From an uncultured Roseovarius sp. (GTDB lineage Bacteria > Pseudomonadota > Alphaproteobacteria > Rhodobacterales > Rhodobacteraceae): a stretch of 37,034 nt of DNA. The position numbers and the translations under genes are program-made. The notes under the pieces were generated by a model, which ran no database searches, had not been told where the DNA came from, and was given only the letters and a program-made list of their open reading frames with translations. Shown piece after piece: positions 14,513 to 23,828 of this stretch. The stretch spans positions 1 to 37,034 of the forward strand of contig NZ_CAJXNN010000035.1 in NCBI RefSeq assembly GCF_913057115.1. Reading direction: 5' to 3'. The stretch's first letter is position 1. Every line of letters begins with the position of its first letter.

Positions 14513-15230
14513 CGGCGCGCGTCTGCAGAACGAAGGGCTGCCGCAACCATTCTTGCAGCGCCGTCGTGGTGGCATCCGGGGCTTCCAGGGTGGGAATGTG
14601 CCCGGCTTGCTCGATCACCTGCAACTGCGCATAGGGGATCAAATCGGCCATGAAGCTGTGGCGCTTCACCGGGGCCAGCCCATCATGCACACCACAAAGA
14701 ACCAAAGCAGGGACTTTGCAGCGACGTAAAACAGATTGGTAGTCGCGCCGGCGCTGCAGTGCCCGCATTTGCCGGATGATAGCCTCCTCGCCAATGTCTT
14801 CCGCCATGGCGAGCACGTCAGCCATCAACGCCGTGCGTTGCGGCCCCGGTGCGAGACTCTCGGGCGGAACCACCCCTTGCACTGCCTCCTGCAAACGCCC
14901 GGAGCGCAGCTTTATGATCAGCGGCTCGTATTCCGCCGCCGATTGTGGTGTTTCCGCCAACGGATTGGTGTCCATAAGGGCAATGCGCGTGACCCTTTCA
15001 GGCGCACGGCGCATAAGCTCCATCGCCACGATCCCGCCCATCGACAAACCCGCAACCGCAAAACGGCGTGGCAACATATCCAGCAAGCCCGAGGCGATCT
15101 CTTCGACCCTCTCGCCATGGAAGATCGGGGCCACGCTGACCATCGTGTCTCGGCTCATTACTGCCAGTTGCGGCGCGAACACCCGCGCGTCACACATCAT
15201 GCCCGGCAGGAACACCAGTGGCTCACGCAT
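14505..15230 (-). CDS. Alpha/beta hydrolase 1
   Basis: A 241-residue cytosolic hydrolase of the esterase/lactonase-like alpha/beta superfamily. The oxyanion region FLPGMMCDARVF is followed by the nucleophile elbow GLSMGG (Ser63), the acid CGVHDGLAP and the histidine QAGHIPTLEAP, so the triad is complete. The substrate is not evident. The start at 15230 has AAGGA nine bases upstream; the open frame up to 15284 lacks this. It overlaps the small membrane protein downstream, suggesting the pair is expressed together. About 100 bases separate it from the second hydrolase. Confidence 0.82.
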   Translation of the reverse strand: MREPLVFLPGMMCDARVFAPQLAVMSRDTMVSVAPIFHGERVEEIASGLLDMLPRRFAVAGLSMGGIVAMELMRRAPERVTRIALMDTNPLAETPQSAAEYEPLIIKLRSGRLQEAVQGVVPPESLAPGPQRTALMADVLAMAEDIGEEAIIRQMRALQRRRDYQSVLRRCKVPALVLCGVHDGLAPVKRHSFMADLIPYAQLQVIEQAGHIPTLEAPDATTTALQEWLRQPFVLQTRADA

Positions 15231-15334
15231 CGGGGAACATCCTTTGTCTCTCGGGGTCTCACGGCCCTGTTGCCTCACATCCACCTTGCCACAGTAGGCC
15301 GCCGCGTCAAGCGCGGGCTGACCCTAGCACCGCT

Positions 15335-16312
15335 CTATCGTCGCAGCGTTGCAACCCATTCGAGGATACGCTTGATCGCCTTATCAGTGTTGCCCGGGGC
15401 CATGATGTCACCGGCGATGACATGCGCCAAAGGGTCGTCGCCTTGGCGCAGGTCCGGGTAGCCGCGCGTCACCGGCGCGCCCCATCGCTCTGCAACCCGC
15501 ACCGTTTCAGAGGCATCCACCACCGCGTCCTTGTCCGAGAAATAAAACAGAGCCGGCACCGTGATCTTGCCATGATCCAGATTTGCCGCGTGTTTCACGA
15601 TCGCCGCCATCGGAAAAACCGCGACCGAGGGATACTCGGTTGTCCAATGCGCCGCCTGCTGCTCATTCATCGGCTCGAACGCGCGGCGCTTTCCGGCCAG
15701 TAACGGCAACCAATGCCGTGCGGCGGGCCAAGTCAGCAAAGGGGCCACCGCATTGTTGATCCCGAAGTTGGGCGAAACGAACACCGCACCAACCACGTTC
15801 TCCGCCAAGTCGGGTTGCGCCAAGGCCGCCGTGGCAACGCTCGCTCCGGTCGACGTCGCGATCACCAAGACCTTGCCTCCAACGGCGCGCGCCGCGGCCA
15901 AGGCTTCGGCGGCATCCCTCATCCAATCCTGAACTCGCGCTGTCGCCATGGCGTCACCGTCGCGCCCATGGCCTTTGAACCGCGTATAGACCAGATTGGC
16001 CCCCAGCGCCGCGGCGACCGCATCGGGCACCGGGCGGATTTCCTCCGAACTGGCCGAGAACCCATGCATGTAGACCACCGATAAAGGCGTGGTCTCCTCT
16101 GCCTGCCCTGCCCAGATCACGCGCTTTTGCGCCCCCTCACGCAAATTCGGCACATCGGCTTCGGCCCGCTCGAAATACGCCGCAACGCCCTTCTCGAACC
16201 GCTTCGGATCAAAGCGGACGTCCACGACCACCGGTTCGCGCGCCCCGAAAACAAAAAGCGCAGCAAGCCCGATGGCCAAAATGCCAAAGATCCACAACGC
16301 ATGGCGCATCAT
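15335..16312 (-). CDS. Alpha/beta hydrolase 2 with N-terminal membrane anchor
   Basis: A 325-residue protein with one hydrophobic N-terminal helix (about residues 5-24, ALWIFGILAIGLAALFVFG), probably a signal anchor, and an alpha/beta-hydrolase domain after about residue 75. VYMHGFSASSEE is the oxyanion segment, and ATSTGAS is the nucleophile elbow in the less common form A-T-S-T-G. YFSDKDAVVD supplies the acid. The start ATG overlaps the stop of the third hydrolase in an ATGA arrangement, so the two are translated from one message. It probably acts at the periplasmic face of the inner membrane on an ester; the substrate is unknown. Confidence 0.8.
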   Translation of the reverse strand: MMRHALWIFGILAIGLAALFVFGAREPVVVDVRFDPKRFEKGVAAYFERAEADVPNLREGAQKRVIWAGQAEETTPLSVVYMHGFSASSEEIRPVPDAVAAALGANLVYTRFKGHGRDGDAMATARVQDWMRDAAEALAAARAVGGKVLVIATSTGASVATAALAQPDLAENVVGAVFVSPNFGINNAVAPLLTWPAARHWLPLLAGKRRAFEPMNEQQAAHWTTEYPSVAVFPMAAIVKHAANLDHGKITVPALFYFSDKDAVVDASETVRVAERWGAPVTRGYPDLRQGDDPLAHVIAGDIMAPGNTDKAIKRILEWVATLRR

Positions 16313-17067
16313 GCCTTCGCCGCCCGCGCGCTGACCTCTTCGATCGAGGCTTCAATCAGCGACAAACACTCCGCGTCCGAAAAGCGATGATCCGCGCCAT
16401 CCACCAAAGTAAGGCGCATATCAGGGCCGCTCGCATGGTCCAAAAGCCTCAAGGCGACGGATATATCCACATCTTCATCGGCCGTGCCTTGCAAAAATCG
16501 AACAGGAAACGGCAAATCCAAGGTATCGCGCAAGACAAGATGCGCTCTCCCGTCTTCAATCAACCTCCGGGTAATGATGTAGGGCTCACCGTAATCACTG
16601 GGCAGGGCCACCTGCCCCTCGGCCTCCAATGTCTTGCGCTGCGCCTCATCAAAACTGGCCCACATGGAATCCTCCGTGAAGTCCGGCGCCGCCGCAATGG
16701 TGACCAAGCCCGCAACGCGTTCCGGCATTGCCCGGGCACACAAGAGCGAAATCCAGCCCCCCATGCTGGAGCCGACCAATATCTGTGGCCCATCGGTCAT
16801 TGCGCCGATCACCGCCATGGCATCTTCGGCCCAATCGCCAATGCTGCCATCGGTAAAGGCTTCTGATGATCGTCCATGGCCGGAGTAGTCAAACCGCAAG
16901 AAGGCGCGGCCCTTCGCGCGCGCCCAGTCTTCCAGGTGGACCGCCTTGGTGCCCTCCATGTCGGATTTGAAACCGCCAAGGAACACCACGCCGGGGCCGT
17001 CCCCTTCAATCTGGTGATAGGCCAATCGCCGCCCCTCGGGCGACATGAAGAATTCAGGCTGCGTCAT
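16309..17067 (-). CDS. Alpha/beta hydrolase 3 (ABHD10-like)
   Basis: A 252-residue soluble hydrolase. FLGGFKSDMEGTKA, RFDYSGHGRS, the nucleophile elbow GSSMGGW and VDGADHRFSD (histidine) follow the pattern of the alphaproteobacterial relatives of mitochondrial ABHD10, which act on thioester or acyl-glucuronide bonds. ATG at 17067 has AGGGGAG just upstream; the longer frame to 17127 has no ribosome-binding site. It is first in a tightly packed minus-strand set with hydrolases 2 and 1. That three hydrolases of different subfamilies sit together hints at a shared task in ester turnover, which is inference. Confidence 0.82.
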   Translation of the reverse strand: MTQPEFFMSPEGRRLAYHQIEGDGPGVVFLGGFKSDMEGTKAVHLEDWARAKGRAFLRFDYSGHGRSSEAFTDGSIGDWAEDAMAVIGAMTDGPQILVGSSMGGWISLLCARAMPERVAGLVTIAAAPDFTEDSMWASFDEAQRKTLEAEGQVALPSDYGEPYIITRRLIEDGRAHLVLRDTLDLPFPVRFLQGTADEDVDISVALRLLDHASGPDMRLTLVDGADHRFSDAECLSLIEASIEEVSARAAKA

Positions 17068-17146
17068 CTTGGGCTCCCCTGTCTCGATGTCGGCGCGAGC
17101 GTCGCCGAAACCGGGGGCCATATGCAAGCCGCAAAGGCCTTTTACG

Positions 17147-17323
17147 TCAGGTTATAGAACCGACCAGCCCCTCAATCCGCCTTAGCGACCATTCCGCCTC
17201 TGGACCGGATTGAACCGCATCATCGGTGCGGCGGTTCTCCGTGGCGCACATCTTGCGCGGCGCTTCACGGGTGAGTTGCAGGTACTGCTCTGTCAGGGTC
17301 GTCCCATTATCGGACTGTGCCAT
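17147..17323 (-). CDS. Possible small protein, 58 residues
   Basis: Not recognised. The frame from the ATG at 17323 to the stop at 17147 reads as a hydrophilic protein (MAQSDNGTTLTEQYLQLTRE at the start), with about two thirds of codons ending in G or C, like coding DNA here. GAGAG lies eight bases before the ATG. An ATG at 17338 is an alternative with poorer spacing. It precedes the hydrolase set on the same strand with an 80-base gap. Support is moderate because no family is known. Confidence 0.4.
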   Translation of the reverse strand: MAQSDNGTTLTEQYLQLTREAPRKMCATENRRTDDAVQSGPEAEWSLRRIEGLVGSIT

Positions 17324-17477
17324 TTTGGGGGCTCTCATGCCTCTTGGTTGCCGTTTACGCCGCGTACAACGCAGCATGGAACAAGCGTTAACCAAATTGT
17401 CACAAAATAGAAATCTCTTTTTATGTCAGCCTGTTACATAGACAATCGCATACAGGGGCACACATCTGCACACGGCC

Positions 17478-18710
17478 TTAGGCATCCCGAAGCCGCAAGG
17501 CCAAAAGCCCGCCCAGCAAAGACATGGCCGCAAATCCCGCCAAGGCCGCCTGCGGCCCAAGCCATGTCAACGCACCACCAACCGCGCCCACGGCAAGCAA
17601 AATCAAACCAATCGCGGTATTGGCAATCGCTGCGTTGACCGAACGACGATCCTCCGGCGAAATATCGACCAAGTAAGTTGACCGCGCCTGACGCACCCCA
17701 TGATAGGCCACCATCAAGACAAAAAGGATCGACGGGATCACCCAAATCACGTTGGCCAGTCCATTGACCGCCGCAATGATCGCCAAGACCATGGAAAGGG
17801 CCCCCAAAATGCCCGCAAGCAAAAGCATGATGCGCGACGACCGATCGGCAAGCCACCCCCAGACATAAGAACTCACAAATCCCGCCGCAGAAGACGCCAG
17901 TACAAGCCCGCCCAGCATACCCAATGCCTCTGCCCCGGACCGCGTACCAAGAACGACAAGATAAGGCGGCGCAAGCGCCGTCGAAACCAAAAGCCCCCGC
18001 ACCAGAATGAACTGCCGCAAGTTCCTGTCATCTTTCAGAATTTTCAAATAGCTCTCAGCATCCGCCCGGCCGTCTGTCGCACTGTCCTCTTCACGAAGCC
18101 GCCCGAGGACAGCCGCCGCCAATAGCCATAAAACACCCGCTACTGCGATTGCGGCAATCACAGCGCGTTCATTTTGCAGAACGCCACTGACCAGCAAGAG
18201 CGCGAATACAAAGACCGCCGCCGACGAAACCGATCCCGCCGCGCCGGTCACCGTCCCACGGCGCGTTTTGCCCACGGTTTTGCCCAAGATGTCCTTGTAG
18301 GAAACAGAGCATGCGGCACGCGACACCGCCAAACCTGCCAAGATACCGCAAATCGCCAAACCGGCGGCCCAGCCAGCAAGCGTCAAAGCTGCGAGGGCGA
18401 TCAGCAAAGCGGCAACCCCTTGGCCCGCACTGCCCAACACCCAGACCCAACGCCGTTGGCGTCGCCGCTGCAATATCCCGGCCATTGCGATCTGCGGAAG
18501 CAGTGCCCCTGCTTCTCGGATCGGCACCAACATGCCTATGAACACAGCAGGCGCGCCCAAAACACCCAACAGCCAGCTCAACACCAACTTCGGGTCTATA
18601 AGACCGTCAGCTACCTTCGAAAGGCTTAGCGCCACGATGTGGCGCAAGCCATTTTGCGCCTCAACCGGGTCGCTCTTCTGCCCGGTCAGGCCTTCGAACA
18701 GATTTGGCAA
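17478..18710 (-). CDS. Major facilitator superfamily transporter
   Basis: A 410-residue integral membrane protein with about 10-12 hydrophobic helices, for example LVLSWLLGVLGAPAVFIGM near the start and FAAMSLLGGLLALRLR at the end. Charged loops such as LADRSSRIM (the A-like motif between helices) and VRQARSTYLVDI fit the MFS fold. A soluble loop of about 35 residues in the middle (REEDSATDGRADAESYLKILKDD) separates the two six-helix halves. Nothing nearby reveals the substrate. The following small gene on the same strand begins upstream and ends 28 bases before this start. Confidence 0.82.
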   Translation of the reverse strand: MPNLFEGLTGQKSDPVEAQNGLRHIVALSLSKVADGLIDPKLVLSWLLGVLGAPAVFIGMLVPIREAGALLPQIAMAGILQRRRQRRWVWVLGSAGQGVAALLIALAALTLAGWAAGLAICGILAGLAVSRAACSVSYKDILGKTVGKTRRGTVTGAAGSVSSAAVFVFALLLVSGVLQNERAVIAAIAVAGVLWLLAAAVLGRLREEDSATDGRADAESYLKILKDDRNLRQFILVRGLLVSTALAPPYLVVLGTRSGAEALGMLGGLVLASSAAGFVSSYVWGWLADRSSRIMLLLAGILGALSMVLAIIAAVNGLANVIWVIPSILFVLMVAYHGVRQARSTYLVDISPEDRRSVNAAIANTAIGLILLAVGAVGGALTWLGPQAALAGFAAMSLLGGLLALRLRDA

Positions 18711-18738
18711 GCTGTCCCTTTCACAAGTCCTTTATCGG

Positions 18739-18963
18739 TTACCCACCGATGTAAGGCTGCTGCTGGGGACGGTAAAATACTTTTTGATTGTGCAACCGGC
18801 CCAAAAGGTCATGGATTTGGCGCACCGAGTGATCCAAGTCTTCGTCGACAGTTTCCTGTTCCACCAACTGGCCTGCCAGCTCACTTTTGGTTTGACGCAG
18901 CGCTGTTTCGATCAAATCCACATCTTCCACAGACAGTTCGAAAGTCTCATTAAATTTGGTCAT
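18739..18963 (-). CDS. Small acidic helical protein, unknown function
   Basis: A 74-residue hydrophilic protein starting MTKFNETFELSVEDVDLIE. It is Glu/Asp-rich, heptad-like between residues 15 and 60 (LIETALRQTKSELAGQLVEQ), with no signal peptide or cysteine. The ATG at 18963 is preceded by GAGGAG; the open frame adds only three codons above a GTG. It sits directly upstream of the MFS gene and may share its promoter. It looks like a real, conserved-type small gene, but no family name can be given. Confidence 0.65.
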   Translation of the reverse strand: MTKFNETFELSVEDVDLIETALRQTKSELAGQLVEQETVDEDLDHSVRQIHDLLGRLHNQKVFYRPQQQPYIGG

Positions 18964-19455
18964 CGCTCTCACTCCTCAATGGCAGCTTTTCCTAGAAGTT
19001 TCCGATAGGTGATATCCGACAATATACGCGCCATTTCCGACAACTCCAGATGATTTTCCTAGATGCGTCAATGTGTTACCGATGGCCTTGCATACCGTTG
19101 AACACGGTATCAATTTCATGTTTGGCAAAACTGGAAAAGTTTGTTTCTGATCAGAAACTTGTTCGTAACGCGCACAATTGCACGCCAAGGCACACCATCG
19201 CATCCACCGGTTTGCCTTACGCAGGTTTTTCCGCCCTGCTTCTCCAAAAGCCCGCAACAGGATGACCGACTACCGCATCCGCACGGCCTTTTCGCCTTCC
19301 CGGATACGCCATGCTAGCCCGATAGTGTCGTGCAAACGGATGACCTCGCCGCGCTTCTTCAGCGCCTTGCGCCGACACGCGCGGCGTAATCAGCCTGCGC
19401 GCCACGATCCCTCGGCTTGCCCCAGCTTCTCGCCGATCAGAGAGCTTTTTCGGGA
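18964..19455. other. Gene-free stretch with dyads
   Basis: No frame here has a plausible start, ribosome-binding site and protein-like composition. It holds a perfect 16-bp palindrome GTTTCTGATCAGAAAC at 19144-19159 and a stem ATACCGT / ACGGTAT (19092-19110). Base composition is lower in GC than neighbouring genes, as expected for regulatory DNA or a small RNA, which cannot be shown here. Confidence 0.5.
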
Positions 19456-19540
19456 TTTTTCGTACGAGTCGTACGAGGTTCAGTGAGCGTGCCTCGTTTT
19501 TCGTACGAAACTTGGGGGGCAAGCGTACGACTCGTACGAC
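19456..19540. repeat. TCGTACGA repeat element A
   Basis: Three copies built on the 8-bp palindrome TCGTACGA: a double unit TCGTACGA-G-TCGTACGA at 19460-19476, a single unit at 19501-19508 followed by AA and a G6 run, and an inverted double unit at 19524-19539. The same parts recur in the element at 25946-26028. It ends about 110 bases before thrS. Confidence 0.8.
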
Positions 19541-19647
19541 ATTCCCGCGCTTGACTTGACGCCGCTCAACGGCCAAAAGACGCGCGAGACATATAACCCG
19601 CAACCGGGCGTTCCGTGGGCGCCAAACCGACGAGGAGCTACAGGCCA

Positions 19648-21627
19648 ATGGCCCAGATTTCCCTTACTTTTCCTGATGGTAACGCGCGTTCCTACGAGGC
19701 CGGGATCACCCCCGGCGAAGTTGCCGCAGACATTTCAAAATCCCTCGCAAAGAAGGCCATCTCGGCCACCGTGAACGACCAGCACTGGGATCTCCAGTGG
19801 CCGATTGACCACGATTCTTCCATTAGTATCAATACGATGAAAGATGAGGGGCCTGCCAACGAACTGATCCGTCATGACCTCGCCCATATCATGGCCCGCG
19901 CTGTCCAGGAACTTTACCCGGATGTCAAAGTCACCATCGGACCGGTGATCGAGAACGGCTGGTACTACGATTTCGATCGCGATGAACCCTTCACCCCCGA
20001 AGACCTTGGGGCGATTGAGAAAAAGATGAGGGAAATCATCAATCTACGCGACGAGGTGCGCACCGAAATCTGGGATCGTGACCGCGCGATCCAGCACTAT
20101 CGCGACAACGATGAACCCTTCAAGGTCGAGTTGATCGAGTCCATCCCCGGCGATGAACCCCTGCGCATGTACTGGCACGGTCACTGGCAAGACCTCTGTC
20201 GTGGCCCCCACCTGCAACACACCGGCCAAGTGCCGGCAGACGCCTTCAAGCTGATGTCCGTCGCTGGGGCCTATTGGCGGGGCGACTCTGACCGGAAGAT
20301 GCTGCAACGCATCTACGGCGTGGCCTTCACCGGCAAGGAAAAACTCAAGAATTACTTGAACTTCCTTGAAGAAGCGGAAAAACGCGACCACCGCAAACTG
20401 GGCCGCGAAATGAACCTTTTCCACATGCAGGAAGAGGCCCCGGGCCAGGTTTTCTGGCACCCCAATGGCTGGACGATCTACACGGCGCTGCAAGACTACA
20501 TGCGCCGCAAACAGCGGGCGGGTGGCTACAAAGAAATCAACACGCCACAGGTTGTGGATCGCAAACTCTGGGAAGCCTCGGGTCACTGGGACAAGTACCA
20601 GCATCACATGTTCGTCGTTGAAGTCGACGAAAGCCGCGACGGCGAGAACGACGATGCGACGGCCAAGAATAAGGATCAAACCCGGATCAACGCGCTCAAG
20701 CCGATGAACTGCCCCTGCCACGTTCAGGTATTCAATCAGGGTTTGAAATCCTATCGCGACCTGCCCCTGCGCCTTGCCGAGTTCGGGTCTTGCGCAAGGT
20801 TCGAACCGTCCGGCGCCCTGCACGGCATTATGCGCGTGCGCGGATTCACTCAAGACGACGCGCATATCTTCTGCTCCGAAGAGCAGATCCAAGAAGAGTG
20901 CGCGCGCTTCATCGACTTCCTTGCAGGCGTCTACCGTGAACTGGGCTTTCCCGAGTTCGAAATCCGCTTCGCCACACGGCCCGAGAAACGCGTCGGCTCC
21001 GACGAAAGCTGGGATTACGTCGAGGGCGCGCTTGAAAATGCGATCAAGGCCGTCGGCCGCGACTACACGTTGGAACCGGGCGATGGTGCCTTCTATGGGC
21101 CCAAGCTCGATTTCTACCTAACGGATGCAATTGGGCGTGTCTGGCAATGCGGTACCTTTCAGGTGGATCCGAACCTCCCGGAACGCCTTGGCGCGACATA
21201 CATCGCCGCCGATGGCGAAAAGCATCGCCCCTACATGTTGCATCGAGCCTGCCTTGGCTCCTTCGAGCGGTTCATCGGCATCCTGATCGAAAACTGGGAA
21301 GGCAAACTGCCCTTCTGGCTGGCCCCGCGGCAGGTGGTCGTCGCCTCGATCATTTCCGAAGCCAATGATTACGTGCAAAAGATCGTCGAGCAACTGAACG
21401 CCGTTGGCATTCGGGCTGAGGCCGATCTGCGCAATGAAAAAATCAACTACAAGGTTCGCGAGCATTCAGTCGGCAAGGTGCCTGTGATCCTCGCCTGCGG
21501 GATGAAAGAGGTGGAGGAAGATACCGTCTCGGTCCGCCGTTTGGGTGAAAAGCAAACCCGAGTGGAGGCTTTGGCGGACATCGTCGAAACCCTTGCAAAA
21601 GAAGCAACTCCGCCTGACCTTTTGTAA
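19648..21627 (+). CDS. thrS: Threonyl-tRNA synthetase
   Basis: Class II aminoacyl-tRNA synthetase charging tRNA-Thr. The 659 residues contain the N-terminal TGS domain (1-62), the editing domain with HDLAHIMA (about 73-80), the catalytic core and the C-terminal anticodon-binding domain from about residue 560. Zinc ligands are visible: Cys355 in [10 protein letters not shown], the histidine of DDAHIFC and that of [12 protein letters not shown]. The residue after NCP is Cys rather than the Gly of E. coli. A hydrophilic insert ([18 protein letters not shown]) before the zinc segment lengthens the protein relative to E. coli (642). The start is the ATG at 19648 with GAGGAG ten bases upstream; eleven upstream in-frame codons precede it. 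It appears monocistronic. Confidence 0.96.
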   Translation: MAQISLTFPDGNARSYEAGITPGEVAADISKSLAKKAISATVNDQHWDLQWPIDHDSSISINTMKDEGPANELIRHDLAHIMARAVQELYPDVKVTIGPVIENGWYYDFDRDEPFTPEDLGAIEKKMREIINLRDEVRTEIWDRDRAIQHYRDNDEPFKVELIESIPGDEPLRMYWHGHWQDLCRGPHLQHTGQVPADAFKLMSVAGAYWRGDSDRKMLQRIYGVAFTGKEKLKNYLNFLEEAEKRDHRKLGREMNLFHMQEEAPGQVFWHPNGWTIYTALQDYMRRKQRAGGYKEINTPQVVDRKLWEASGHWDKYQHHMFVVEVDESRDGENDDATAKNKDQTRINALKPMNCPCHVQVFNQGLKSYRDLPLRLAEFGSCARFEPSGALHGIMRVRGFTQDDAHIFCSEEQIQEECARFIDFLAGVYRELGFPEFEIRFATRPEKRVGSDESWDYVEGALENAIKAVGRDYTLEPGDGAFYGPKLDFYLTDAIGRVWQCGTFQVDPNLPERLGATYIAADGEKHRPYMLHRACLGSFERFIGILIENWEGKLPFWLAPRQVVVASIISEANDYVQKIVEQLNAVGIRAEADLRNEKINYKVREHSVGKVPVILACGMKEVEEDTVSVRRLGEKQTRVEALADIVETLAKEATPPDLL

Positions 21628-21648
21628 CAATTGGCATATTTTCAGTCT

Positions 21649-21676
21649 CGGGCCGTGTAATATATTGCGCGGCCCG
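21649..21676 (+). promoter_or_regulatory. Inverted repeat after thrS
   Basis: CGGGCCG (21649-21655) and CGGCCCG (21670-21676) flank a 14-nt A/T-rich loop. There is no T-run, so it may be a weak terminator of thrS or a dyad in the promoter region of the buf operon. Confidence 0.4.
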
Positions 21677-21867
21677 CTCGCAGAATTGAAATTTTCCGTT
21701 TCATTCTAGTTGCTTCGCGTCCCTGGCGTTCTCACGCTTGCTAACGCGCCCGTGTTTAACGCGGACGTGAATAGCCATGTGAGCCTTTGCAAACATACCC
21801 TTTTGACATCGCTGATCCGCATTTGCGGCAGGGATGAGATTTGCAACAATCTAGGGAGAGCCCGATT

Positions 21868-22155
21868 ATGTCCAAAACAATGAAAACCGTCGCCATCGCT
21901 GGCGCAATGACTGCCGCACTGGCCGCGCACAGCACACCCGCCGCCGCTCAGGAAAAAGAGAAATGCTATGGTGTTTCGCTGGCGGGGGAGAATGATTGCA
22001 AGGCCGGTGCAGGTACGACATGCGCGGGTAGCTCGACAGTGGATTACCAAGGCAACGCTTGGACACTTGTCGATGCCGGCACCTGCGAAGACATCGAACT
22101 GCCGGATGATCGCATGGGCAGCCTTGAGCCTCTGGACCGCGATCTTCCGTCCTAA
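21868..22155 (+). CDS. bufA: Bufferin-type precursor peptide (DUF2282)
   Basis: A 95-residue exported peptide of the DUF2282 family. A cleavable signal peptide (residues 1 to about 27, with [19 protein letters not shown]) is followed by a core with four cysteines, Cys33, Cys44, Cys52 and Cys73, in the pattern [34 protein letters not shown]. Members of this family (bufferins) are RiPPs whose cysteines are modified by a DUF692 enzyme into copper-binding heterocycles, protecting against copper. The ATG at 21868 has GGGAGAG eight bases upstream. A strong hairpin follows, then bufB. Family and operon order make the assignment good; modification itself is inferred. Confidence 0.87.
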   Translation: MSKTMKTVAIAGAMTAALAAHSTPAAAQEKEKCYGVSLAGENDCKAGAGTTCAGSSTVDYQGNAWTLVDAGTCEDIELPDDRMGSLEPLDRDLPS

Positions 22156-22163
22156 AGTCGACA

Positions 22164-22190
22164 TGGGTGCGCCCAAATCGGGCGCACCTA
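22164..22190 (+). terminator. Hairpin between precursor and modifying enzyme genes
   Basis: GGTGCGCCC-AAATC-GGGCGCACC with flanking T-A and G-U pairs, followed by a pyrimidine-rich stretch ending in TTTTT about ten bases on. It probably acts as a partial terminator or 3' stabiliser, giving more precursor than enzyme mRNA. Confidence 0.7.
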
Positions 22191-22215
22191 CTTCCATCTT
22201 TTTGAAAGGTGACCC

Positions 22216-23073
22216 ATGCTTGATTCCAGCATTCCTTTTCCCACGCTGCCTCCAGCGCCCGGCGTTGGCTACAAGCCACAGCACTTCCAAGACATCTTAG
22301 GTGACGCGCGCCCGGTCGAGTGGCTTGAAGTACATGCCGAGAACTACATGGGCGAAGGCGGGCGTCCCTTGGCGCAACTGCGACACCTTGCCGAGCGTTT
22401 TGCAATTTCTGTCCACGGTGTTGGGTTAAGCATCGGTGGCGAAGGGCGGCTTGACCCCGACCATCTCGCACGTCTCAAGCACCTCTGCGGCTGGCTTAAC
22501 CCGGCGAGTTTTTCGGAGCATCTGGCGTGGTCAACACACGACAGCCATTTTCTGAATGATCTCCTGCCCCTGCCCTATACGTCAGAGACCTTGCAGCGTG
22601 TCGCCGACCATATCGACGAGGTGCAGGAATCAATTGGACGACGAATGCTTCTGGAGAATCCATCCAGCTATCTGGCGTTCGAAGAAAGCACCTATTCCGA
22701 AACCGACTTTCTGTCCGAAGTGACGCGCCGCACGGGCTGTGGCCTGCTATTGGATGTGAACAACGTCTTTGTCTCTTGCACGAACCTGGAACTTGATCCG
22801 CGCGCCTATATCGACGCGTTTCCCATTGATAAGGTTGGTGAAATCCACCTTGGCGGACATGATGAAGATGAAGACGACCACGGTGCGCCACTCCTGATTG
22901 ACAGCCACGGTCGCGAGGTTGCCGATCCCGTTTGGTCGCTGTTGGATCACCTGCTTGAACGCAGTGGCCCCCGGCCATTGCTGATTGAATGGGATGCCAA
23001 CATTCCTCCATGGTCCGAGCTTGCGGCTGAAGCCGCGCGTGCGGCGAAAGCCCTCGAAAGGGTGCCGGCATGA
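22216..23073 (+). CDS. bufB: MNIO-family peptide-modifying enzyme (DUF692)
   Basis: A 285-residue TIM-barrel enzyme of the multinuclear non-heme iron oxidase family. Metal-binding segments are present in order: VHAENY (His40, Glu42), VHGVGL (His67), FSEHLAW (His102), [18 protein letters not shown] (Asp180), GEIHLGGH (His211, His215), IDSHG (Asp229, His231) and LIEWDANIP (Glu258). In bufferin systems BufB converts core cysteines of the precursor to copper-binding groups using oxygen. A ribosome-binding site GAAAGGTG precedes the ATG at 22216. It overlaps bufC by four bases (ATGA), so the two proteins are translated in step, consistent with a complex. Confidence 0.9.
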   Translation: MLDSSIPFPTLPPAPGVGYKPQHFQDILGDARPVEWLEVHAENYMGEGGRPLAQLRHLAERFAISVHGVGLSIGGEGRLDPDHLARLKHLCGWLNPASFSEHLAWSTHDSHFLNDLLPLPYTSETLQRVADHIDEVQESIGRRMLLENPSSYLAFEESTYSETDFLSEVTRRTGCGLLLDVNNVFVSCTNLELDPRAYIDAFPIDKVGEIHLGGHDEDEDDHGAPLLIDSHGREVADPVWSLLDHLLERSGPRPLLIEWDANIPPWSELAAEAARAAKALERVPA

Positions 23074-23825
23074 GCGTGTCTCAAACCCAATTCCACGATG
23101 CTCTTTTGGACAGTTCGACATCTGTTCCAATCGGCTTGAGCGATGGCCGAGGACAACCCGCAGGCGCGCGCTTCTCGGTCTACCGCAACAATGTCGCCGT
23201 CAGCTTGACCGAGGCTTTGGAAGTCAGTTTTCCGGCTATTCTCAGCTTGATAGGGCATGAGAACTTCAAGAAAACCGCCGGCCTCTTCCTGCGCCAGCAC
23301 CCACCCAAGAACCCGATGATTATGGTTTATGGAGATGAGTTTCCAAGCTTCCTTGAAGACTTCGAACCACTACAACATATCGCATATCTGCCCGACGTTG
23401 CGCGACTTGAGCAAGCGTTGCGAGAATCCTATCATGCGGCGGATGCGGACGCCGTGGCCCCAAACGAACTGGCGATATTACCACAAGAAGCCCTTGCCGC
23501 ATCCAAGTTGATCCTTGCCCCGTCCCTGCGACTGGTTCGTTCGCGATGGCCCATTCACGCGATCTGGTCCTACGCCTTGGACAGGAGTTCCGCAAAGCCC
23601 AAAAACCAAGGACAAGACGTCCTGATCACGCGGCCCGCATACGACCCTGAGGGCAGGGTTCTTCCCCCCGGAGCGAGCCTATTCGTGGCCAACATCCTGG
23701 AGGGCAAGACCTTGGGTGACGCCTATGAAAAAGCGATGCACGACGCGCCCGAATTTGACCTGACAGGGCTTCTGACCATGCTTCTCGACACTTCGTCGAT
23801 CATTGAAATCCAAACGCAGGACTAA
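23070..23825 (+). CDS. bufC: BufC-type partner protein (DUF2063)
   Basis: A 251-residue partner of the DUF692 enzyme. Residues about 7-95 form the DUF2063 region with [18 protein letters not shown] and the [14 protein letters not shown] segment; the C-terminal half carries the second domain found in these partners. The protein is thought to hold the precursor leader or core for the oxidase; the old label as DNA-binding is probably not meaningful here. It starts inside the last codons of bufB and ends three bases before the DoxX gene, a tight operon. No missing part is apparent. Confidence 0.87.
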   Translation: MSVSQTQFHDALLDSSTSVPIGLSDGRGQPAGARFSVYRNNVAVSLTEALEVSFPAILSLIGHENFKKTAGLFLRQHPPKNPMIMVYGDEFPSFLEDFEPLQHIAYLPDVARLEQALRESYHAADADAVAPNELAILPQEALAASKLILAPSLRLVRSRWPIHAIWSYALDRSSAKPKNQGQDVLITRPAYDPEGRVLPPGASLFVANILEGKTLGDAYEKAMHDAPEFDLTGLLTMLLDTSSIIEIQTQD

Positions 23826-23828
23826 GCC

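Noticed and set aside
19551..19597. TTGACT and TATAAC as a promoter of thrS
   Set aside because: The two boxes are 35 bases apart, far from the 16-18 expected.
19217..19648. Minus-strand frame of 143 codons upstream of thrS
   Set aside because: It translates the TCGTACGA element into Arg/Val-rich runs, has no ribosome-binding site, and covers a repeat; composition is not protein-like.
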